Assembly (NCBI GenBank): GCA_050013615.1 | Contig: JBEKEX010000047.1 | Location: 1 to 14,121, forward strand | DNA from: JBEKEX01 sp050013615 | Lineage (GTDB): Bacteria; Chloroflexota; Anaerolineae; Anaerolineales; Anaerolineaceae | Direction: 5' to 3' | DNA length: 14,121 nucleotides | In this document: positions 7,296 through 12,295 of the stretch, in pieces | How positions within the stretch are numbered: the first letter of the stretch is position 1 | How the letters are laid out: each line of letters starts with the position of its first letter | Notes under the pieces: model-generated | Told to the model about the DNA's origin: nothing | What the model saw: only the letters and a program-made list of their open reading frames with translations | Database searches by the model: none | Program-made: the position numbers and the translations under genes

Positions 7296-8648
7296 ATGTC
7301 TATAAACTTTCGCAAGATAGTATTGATTGCCCTGGCCGTGATCGTCGTTTTGGCCGCGGGTGGATACTGGTTCAGCCGGGTTTATGCCGGCACCGGCAAC
7401 CTCACGGCTTCCGGCACCATCGAAGCGCAAGAAGTTAATATCAGCGTCGAGATCGCCGGTAAGGCCAGCGCGGTATTGGTCTCCGAAGGCGATGCAGTCC
7501 ATCAGGGGGATGTCCTTCTTCGCCTGGATACCACGCTCCTCACGGCACAACGCCAGCAGGCAGCAGATGCATTGAAGAATGCGCAGCTAGCGCAACAGAC
7601 GGCTGAGGCGGCCCAGGCAACTGCCCAGGCGCAATATAATCTGGCGGTCTCCCAAGTGCAGAACCGCCAACCTGATATTCGCAGCGCCACCTGGAAAGCA
7701 ACCCAACTTTCCGGCATTCAGGAACCAGGTTGGTACTTTTCCACCATTGAAACACTTGATGCCGCTAATAAGAGCATTCAGACCGCACAGGATGCGGTGG
7801 ACTCTGCTCAGAATCATTTGAACTCGTTGCTGGCGGATTCGGCTTATAAAGCCGTGACCGACGCGGAGACCCGCTTGGTCGATGCTCAACAGCAGCTCCA
7901 GGTGGCTTCGACACTGAAAGACCAGGCGAATGCGGCGACAAACTCCAGCCAGCAGTTGCGCGACAATGCTCAACAAATCTACGATGCCGCCAAGTCGGAA
8001 GTGGATGCTGCCCAATCGGACTACAACCGCTTGCTGACCACCACCACCGGCCAGGACTTGTCCGATGCCCGTGCCAAGTTGGCAGTGGCCCAGGCCCAGT
8101 TGGAAATTGCCACCTCCCAGCGCAACCAGTTGTACACCGGCGACCAGGACCTGTCTTTCCAGGTGGCCCAGGCTTCGCTCGACCAGGCGAAGGCGGCTGC
8201 TTCACAGGCACAGGCTGCGGTGGATCAGGCACAGGCTGCTCTTGACTTGATCGATGCGCAGATTTCCAAGATGACCGTCACGACTCCTTCGAACGGCATT
8301 GTGTTGGAGAGGTCCATCGAGCCAGGCGAGTATGCCGTCCCTGGCAGCACGGTGTTGGTCATCGGCCGTCTGGACACCTTGAAATTGACCGTCTATATAC
8401 CGGAAAACCAATATGGCCAGATCAAACTGGGCCAGACCTGTTTTGTGTCTGTCGATTCTTTCCCCGGGCAGACATTCGAAGCCACGGTGACGCACATTGC
8501 TGACCAGGCGGAGTTCACACCGCGCAACGTGCAGACCACCGAAAGCCGGGTGACGACGGTGTTCGCCATCGATCTGACAATCAATTCCTCGGACGGCAAG
8601 TTGAAACCCGGTATGCCGGCGGATGTCAGTTTTACCACTGGACAGTAG
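7296..8648 (+). CDS. HlyD/YbhG-like membrane fusion (adaptor) protein with long coiled coil
   Basis: This 450-residue protein has an N-terminal membrane anchor (about 9-27, LIALAVIVVLAAGGYWF) without a lipobox. A first lipoyl-like half follows (about 37-72, ASGTIEAQEVNISVEIAG... VSEGDAVHQGDVLLRLD). A very long Ala/Gln-rich helical hairpin spans about 75-325, interrupted near 130-150 (GIQEPGWYFS). The second lipoyl half is TPSNGIVLERSIEPGEYA (about 330), and a beta-barrel region ends with EFTPRNVQTTESRVTTVF, a stretch typical of YbhG relatives. The protein should link the ABC-2 pump to the extracytoplasmic space. A strong GGAG lies six bases before the ATG, and the gene sits 38 bases after the permease. 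No outer-membrane channel gene is present in the window. Confidence 0.92.
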   Translation: MSINFRKIVLIALAVIVVLAAGGYWFSRVYAGTGNLTASGTIEAQEVNISVEIAGKASAVLVSEGDAVHQGDVLLRLDTTLLTAQRQQAADALKNAQLAQQTAEAAQATAQAQYNLAVSQVQNRQPDIRSATWKATQLSGIQEPGWYFSTIETLDAANKSIQTAQDAVDSAQNHLNSLLADSAYKAVTDAETRLVDAQQQLQVASTLKDQANAATNSSQQLRDNAQQIYDAAKSEVDAAQSDYNRLLTTTTGQDLSDARAKLAVAQAQLEIATSQRNQLYTGDQDLSFQVAQASLDQAKAAASQAQAAVDQAQAALDLIDAQISKMTVTTPSNGIVLERSIEPGEYAVPGSTVLVIGRLDTLKLTVYIPENQYGQIKLGQTCFVSVDSFPGQTFEATVTHIADQAEFTPRNVQTTESRVTTVFAIDLTINSSDGKLKPGMPADVSFTTGQ

Positions 8649-8665
8649 AAACCCAGGCAATAACT

Positions 8666-9601
8666 TTGGACCGACCATTGATTTTTGCAACCGACTTACA
8701 TAAAACCTTCGGCAAAGTGCATGCCGTGGATGGGGTGAACCTGGCCATCCAGCCCGGCGAGATCTATGGGCTGGTGGGACCGGATGGGGCGGGCAAGACT
8801 ACTACGCTGCGGCTGTTGTGCGGTGCTTTGCGTCCCACGCAGGGAGAAGTCATCATTGCCGGTTTCCCCCTGGCGCATCGCATGGAACAGGCGCGCGCCA
8901 ACATCGGTTACCTTTCACAACGTTTTTCGTTGTACGAAGAGTTGACCGTTTGGGAGAACCTGCACTTTTTTGCCGAAGTGCGCGGGCTGCCGCATGAGCG
9001 TTGGGCAGCGCGCAGCCAGGAGATCCTAAAGTTCGTAGGCCTGGCAGATTTCGGTGAGCGTCGGGTGGGGCAGCTTTCCGGTGGCATGAAGCAAAAACTT
9101 GGGCTGGCGTTGGCACTGGTCAATGAACCGAAAGTACTGTTATTGGACGAACCTACCACTGGAGTTGACCCCGTCACACGGCAGGATTTCTGGCGCTTGA
9201 TCATCCGTATTGTGGCAAGCGAGTCGATTGCGGTGATGATCTGCACCCCCTACATGGATGAGGCCTCGCGCTGCACGCGGGTGGGGTTCATGCGCGCCGG
9301 TAAGATGATCGTCGAGGGCACACCAAGGTCATTGCGTGAGCGCCTGGTCGGCCGCATCATGGAATTAGTCGGGGAACCGCTCCCTGTGCTGCTACAAGTG
9401 GTCAGGAGCACGGACGGCGTCGAGAGTGTCCAACGGTTTGGTGACACGCTTCATTTGCGCATAGCCGCCGGGAAAGCCAAAGCTGTCAGTAAGAAGATAA
9501 TTTCTGCAATTAAGGTTGCCAAGGGTAAGGTGAATCACCTGGAATTGATCGACCCACTGCTGGAGGATGTTTTCATCTCGCTGACGGAGGCAGTGGAATG
9601 A
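8666..9601 (+). CDS. ABC transporter ATPase 1 (counterpart of the YbhF N-terminal half), H-loop His replaced by Pro
   Basis: This 311-residue nucleotide-binding protein carries Walker A GPDGAGKTT (38-46), consensus signature LSGGM (137-141), Walker B LLLDEP with Asp161 and Glu162, and a D-loop TTGVDP. At the switch position where the family has T-T-H-Y-M-D-E-A it reads C-T-P195-Y-M-D-E-A, so the H-loop His is missing. The GPDGAGKTT form of Walker A is what I recall for the first half of YbhF-type proteins. The likely start is TTG at 8666, with AGG eight bases upstream; an inner TTG at 8678 is the alternative. The gene begins 17 bases after the HlyD stop and overlaps the second ATPase by four bases (ATGA). 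It probably pairs with that protein to power the permease. Confidence 0.93.
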   Translation: MDRPLIFATDLHKTFGKVHAVDGVNLAIQPGEIYGLVGPDGAGKTTTLRLLCGALRPTQGEVIIAGFPLAHRMEQARANIGYLSQRFSLYEELTVWENLHFFAEVRGLPHERWAARSQEILKFVGLADFGERRVGQLSGGMKQKLGLALALVNEPKVLLLDEPTTGVDPVTRQDFWRLIIRIVASESIAVMICTPYMDEASRCTRVGFMRAGKMIVEGTPRSLRERLVGRIMELVGEPLPVLLQVVRSTDGVESVQRFGDTLHLRIAAGKAKAVSKKIISAIKVAKGKVNHLELIDPLLEDVFISLTEAVE

Positions 9602-10497
9602 GTGCGGTCATCACGGTTGAAAATCTGACCCGCCGTTTCGGCAATTTCACGGCTGTTGACCACATCAATTTCGAGATCGAACCCGGCGAGGTGGTGGGCT
9701 ACCTAGGCCCCAACGGCTCTGGAAAGACGACCACCATCCGCATGCTGCTCGGCATCTTGCATCCCAGTGAAGGGCACGCCGAGGTGTTGGGCTATGATGT
9801 CACCCGCCAGTCGGAGTTGATCCGGGCGCAGTCGGGTTACATGTCGCAGAAATTTTCCCTGTACCAGGAGTTGACGGTGTGGGAAAACCTGGAATTTTAT
9901 GCCGGGGTGTATGGCGTATCCGATGTACGCCGGTTGCATACCGTGCTGGAAAACCTGGGGCTGAAGGAATTGGAGAGCCACCTTGTCTCAAGCTTATCGT
10001 CGGGTTGGCGGCAGAGGCTCTCGTTGGGCGTGGCCTTGATCCATGAGCCGCGACTGCTGTTCCTCGACGAGCCCACCAGTGGCGTTGACCCGGTGGCGCG
10101 CCGGGCATTTTGGGATTTGATCTACACGCTGGTCAGCGACCGGGTGTCGGTGCTGGTGACTACGCATTATATGGATGAGGCTGAATACTGTGGCAGGGTG
10201 GGGATCATGCGCCAGGGGAAGCTTTCGGTGATGGATGCCCCGCATCGATTGAAGCGTTCCCTAACCGGCAGGGTTTGGGAAGTCTATGCCGAGCCGTTGC
10301 TGCCAGCCCTGAATACTTTAATCGGTTTTGCCGAGGTGGAACACGCCAGCCTGGCCAGCGACCATTTGCGGGCGGTTCTGAAAATCGATGCAAAACCCGC
10401 ACATATCAAGCACGCTTTGGCGGGTGCAGGCATTAGGGTGAGCCGCATCCTGCCGGCGAATGTTTCCATGGAAGACGTGTTCTTTACCTTGGCGTGA
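9598..10497 (+). CDS. ABC transporter ATPase 2 (counterpart of the YbhF C-terminal half), degenerate signature motif
   Basis: This 299-residue nucleotide-binding protein has Walker A GPNGSGKTT (37-45), Walker B LLFLDEP with Asp157 and Glu158, D-loop TSGVDP, and a normal H-loop TTHYMDEA with His190. The signature is altered: L-S-S-G-W (133-137) instead of L-S-G-G-Q, as is common in the second half of YbhF-like proteins. Its 4-base overlap with the preceding gene makes co-translation and heterodimer assembly likely. It is the last gene of the operon; a hairpin terminator follows 32 bases after the stop. About 70 residues after the ATPase core form a small C-terminal accessory domain, similar in length to that of its partner. 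Confidence 0.93.
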   Translation: MSAVITVENLTRRFGNFTAVDHINFEIEPGEVVGYLGPNGSGKTTTIRMLLGILHPSEGHAEVLGYDVTRQSELIRAQSGYMSQKFSLYQELTVWENLEFYAGVYGVSDVRRLHTVLENLGLKELESHLVSSLSSGWRQRLSLGVALIHEPRLLFLDEPTSGVDPVARRAFWDLIYTLVSDRVSVLVTTHYMDEAEYCGRVGIMRQGKLSVMDAPHRLKRSLTGRVWEVYAEPLLPALNTLIGFAEVEHASLASDHLRAVLKIDAKPAHIKHALAGAGIRVSRILPANVSMEDVFFTLA

Positions 10498-10529
10498 GCC
10501 GGTAATTGAGTTTGGTGATGGGAATGTGC

Positions 10530-10558
10530 CCGGGTGACTTTCGCAGTTGCCCGGTTTT
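10530..10558 (+). terminator. Rho-independent terminator ending the efflux operon
   Basis: The stem CCGGGTGACT / AGTTGCCCGG pairs over all 10 positions if two G-U wobbles are allowed. The loop is TTCGC and TTTT follows directly. It lies 32 bases past the second ATPase stop codon. Confidence 0.65.
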
Positions 10559-10571
10559 CGTAAAGTATATA

Positions 10572-10595
10572 TTGCTGGCAATTGCATGCCAACAA
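10572..10595. promoter_or_regulatory. Inverted repeat upstream of the methyltransferase, possible operator
   Basis: TTGCTGGCA and TGCCAACAA are reverse complements at 8 of 9 positions, separated by six bases (ATTGCA). The total length of 24 bp suits a dimeric repressor or activator. No T-run follows, so it is not a terminator. It overlaps the candidate -35 at 10582. The halves do not resemble the palindrome at 5467-5490, so a different regulator is likely. Confidence 0.4.
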
Positions 10596-10610
10596 ATAAT
10601 ATGGTAATCT
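10582..10610 (+). promoter_or_regulatory. Tentative promoter of the methyltransferase
   Basis: TTGCAT, a 17-base spacer and TAATCT precede the gene after the operon terminator. Spacing is ideal but the -10 matches consensus at only three of six positions. Other AT-rich hexamers nearby (TAATAT at 10597) could serve instead. Confidence 0.3.
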
Positions 10611-10645
10611 ATCCCTCAATATTAGGTATAAGGAGTTAAAACCGG

Positions 10646-11347
10646 ATGACGAACACAGTGGACCACCATAATACGTATCAAAATGATGCCGACCGTTACG
10701 AAGCCCTGGTGTCGTACGAGGATTATCAAAATAACATCCTCCCTGCAATCACGAAGACTATTTCATTGGAAGGTTTGGAGGTGGTCGAACTGGGAGCCGG
10801 CACCGGTCGGCTGACCTTGATGCTGTCGCCAAAGGTTAAGTCGATCAAAGCTTTCGACATTTCGCCCAATATGCTGGTGGTGACCCGTGAGCGTTTGGAA
10901 CGGGCTAAGCTCGCCAATTGGCAATTGGGCGCTGCTGATCACCGCGATTTGCCGGTGACGTCGCATACAGCGGATCTGGTCATCTCCGGTTGGAGTGTGT
11001 GCTACCTGGTGGATTGGTATCGCCAAACGTGGCGCGCGGAGCTCGACAAGGCCATGGCCGAGATTGAGCGTGTGCTGCGACCAGGGGGATCGCTGATCCT
11101 GATCGAGACGATGGGCACCGGCTTCGAGACACCGCATCCCCCTGAACACCTGCTGGGCTATTATGATTACTTGAAAGAAAATGGCTTCTCCAGCACCTGG
11201 ATTCGCACTGATTACCGTTTCGAGTCGCTGGAACAATCGGAAGAGCTGGCGCACTTTTTCTTCGGCGATGCCTTGGCGCAGGAGGTGAGGGATAAGCATT
11301 GGGTCGTTTTGCCTGAATGCACCGGTTTTTGGTGGAAGAGGTTCTAG
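10646..11347 (+). CDS. Class I SAM-dependent methyltransferase
   Basis: This 233-residue cytoplasmic enzyme has the Rossmann-type methyltransferase fold. Motif I, VVELGAGTGRLTLML, is near residue 46. The acidic residue of strand 2 lies in AFDISPNMLVVTRERL (near 72). Strand 4 reads DLVISGWSVCYL (near 112), and EIERVLRPGGSLILIET (near 138) is the post-motif seen in UbiE-like and Methyltransf_11/25 members. The C-terminal third, with HFFFGDALAQEV and a Trp-rich end (TGFWWKRF), does not point to a substrate I know. A strong AAGGAG lies ten bases before the ATG. A terminator on each side makes it a single-gene unit, so a link to the efflux operon is only positional. Confidence 0.88.
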   Translation: MTNTVDHHNTYQNDADRYEALVSYEDYQNNILPAITKTISLEGLEVVELGAGTGRLTLMLSPKVKSIKAFDISPNMLVVTRERLERAKLANWQLGAADHRDLPVTSHTADLVISGWSVCYLVDWYRQTWRAELDKAMAEIERVLRPGGSLILIETMGTGFETPHPPEHLLGYYDYLKENGFSSTWIRTDYRFESLEQSEELAHFFFGDALAQEVRDKHWVVLPECTGFWWKRF

Positions 11348-11372
11348 AAATATTTTAACGACGATTTTAAAC

Positions 11373-11406
11373 AAAGCAGAGATTCTCAAAACGGGTCTCT
11401 GCTTTT
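11373..11406 (+). terminator. Rho-independent terminator of the methyltransferase
   Basis: A perfect 10-bp stem AAAGCAGAGA / TCTCTGCTTT with a 13-base loop is followed by one further T (TTTT in all). It begins 26 bases past the stop codon. Confidence 0.75.
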
Positions 11407-11430
11407 GTATAACCTTTTACCGGTTTATTC

Positions 11431-11459
11431 TTGCAAAGAATGTATAATGTGTGTACAAT
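11431..11459 (+). promoter_or_regulatory. Sigma-70-type promoter of the TspO-like gene
   Basis: TTGCAA and TACAAT are separated by exactly 17 bases, a near-consensus pair. The start would fall about 6-7 bases after 11459, giving a leader of roughly 15 bases that just holds the GGAGG at 11471-11475. A perfect TATAAT at 11443-11448 is a second -10 candidate, but its -35 partner is poor. Confidence 0.6.
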
Positions 11460-11460
11460 G
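11441..11460 (+). repeat. Tandem direct repeat within the promoter, 11-base period
   Basis: TGTATAATG (11441-11449) and TGTACAATG (11452-11460) match at 8 of 9 positions and start 11 bases apart, about one helical turn. They may be two overlapping -10 elements or a regulator site on one face of the helix. Confidence 0.35.
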
Positions 11461-11481
11461 TATTCATAACGGAGGACGATT

Positions 11482-12246
11482 ATGAATAAAACTTCTTTAC
11501 GTCAATGGTCGGTTATTTTGACTTCAATTTTTGCGTTGACCGTGAATACTCTAGCGGTCGTTTTACCGCTGAACGGGCGCTCGACTGCTTCCATTTCGGA
11601 TAGTTTCAAAGTGTTGTTTGTCCCGGCAGGTTACGTTTTCTCGATCTGGGGGCTGATCTATGTCGGTCTGATCGGGTTTACCATTTACCAGGCTCTGCCT
11701 TCGCAGCGCAATAATCCGCTGCTGCAAAAAGTTGGCTGGCTGGTGGTGTTGAGTAACTTGCTCAACGGAGGTTGGATCTTTTTCTGGCACTATGGCGTGT
11801 ACGCCATGACGCTGGTGGTGATGCTGCTATTGCTGGTGACATTGATTGCGATCTACTTACGGTTGAATATCGGCAGAGCACCTTTTTCAACGGCTGATAA
11901 ATGGCTGGTGAGCATCCCGTTCAGCATCTACCTGGGATGGATCACGGTCGCCACGATCGCCAATGTCACGGATGTTCTCTCTTGGGCCGGCTTTACCGGC
12001 GGCGGGATCGCCCCGCAGGTTTGGGTGGTCATCCTGCTGGCGGCAGGTGTGGTCATTGCCGCAGTTGCTACGATCACCCGCCGGGACATTGCCTATCTGT
12101 TGGTGCTGGTGTGGGCCTTTGCCGGCATCGGCGTGCACTGGCCGGCTTTGCCGACCGTGATGGTGGCGTCTTATACCGCGGCGGCGTTGGTTGCCTTACT
12201 GGCAGCCTATGCGCTGGTGGCGAGATTGCGACCGCAGAAGGCTTAA
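11482..12246 (+). CDS. TspO/MBR-like (tryptophan-rich sensory) multipass membrane protein
   Basis: This 254-residue protein is almost entirely hydrophobic with about eight predicted helices (roughly 10-30, 46-69, 83-103, 106-126, 142-164, 178-197, 203-220, 223-246). FVPAGYVFSIWGLIYVGL matches the P-x-G-x-x-F-x-x-x-W-x-x-x-Y pattern of the TspO first helix. NLLNGGWIFFW and SIYLGWITVATIANV recall its later helices. Classical TspO has five helices and about 160 residues, so this is the longer TspO-like class often annotated as tryptophan-rich sensory protein. TspO proteins bind tetrapyrroles or act in stress and photosynthesis regulation; the function here is not readable. A perfect GGAGG lies six bases before the ATG. 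The gene has its own promoter and terminator. The distant family match is moderate; the membrane call is certain. Confidence 0.78.
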   Translation: MNKTSLRQWSVILTSIFALTVNTLAVVLPLNGRSTASISDSFKVLFVPAGYVFSIWGLIYVGLIGFTIYQALPSQRNNPLLQKVGWLVVLSNLLNGGWIFFWHYGVYAMTLVVMLLLLVTLIAIYLRLNIGRAPFSTADKWLVSIPFSIYLGWITVATIANVTDVLSWAGFTGGGIAPQVWVVILLAAGVVIAAVATITRRDIAYLLVLVWAFAGIGVHWPALPTVMVASYTAAALVALLAAYALVARLRPQKA

Positions 12247-12258
12247 TTTATAAGAATA

Positions 12259-12295
12259 GACCCTAAAGGTTTTTGGCCTTTAGGGTCATTTTTTT
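12259..12295 (+). terminator. Strong rho-independent terminator between convergent genes
   Basis: A perfect 11-bp stem GACCCTAAAGG / CCTTTAGGGTC has a 7-base loop and is followed by A and then seven Ts (12289-12295). It starts 12 bases past the TspO-like stop. The T-run overlaps the first two positions of the valS stop codon on the other strand, so the hairpin probably also terminates valS, though the minus side has only a weak U-rich tract. Confidence 0.88.

Noticed and set aside
8150..8250. Repetitive CAGGC/GCTGC-rich stretch suggesting a DNA repeat or CRISPR-like array
   Set aside because: It follows the heptad-like Ala/Gln pattern of the encoded coiled coil, and the units vary in length and sequence.
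7587..8690. Several long minus-strand open frames opposite the HlyD gene
   Set aside because: The plus-strand frame has clear domain structure; the opposing frames come from its Ala/Gln-rich codons and have no recognisable protein features.
10763..11389. 208-codon minus-strand open frame opposite the methyltransferase
   Set aside because: The plus-strand gene has all methyltransferase motifs and a strong ribosome binding site; the antisense frame has neither and would run into the terminator region.
11443..11448. Perfect TATAAT as the main -10 of the TspO-like gene
   Set aside because: No acceptable -35 lies 16-18 bases upstream, whereas TACAAT at 11454-11459 pairs with TTGCAA at exactly 17 bases; it is kept only as a second candidate.
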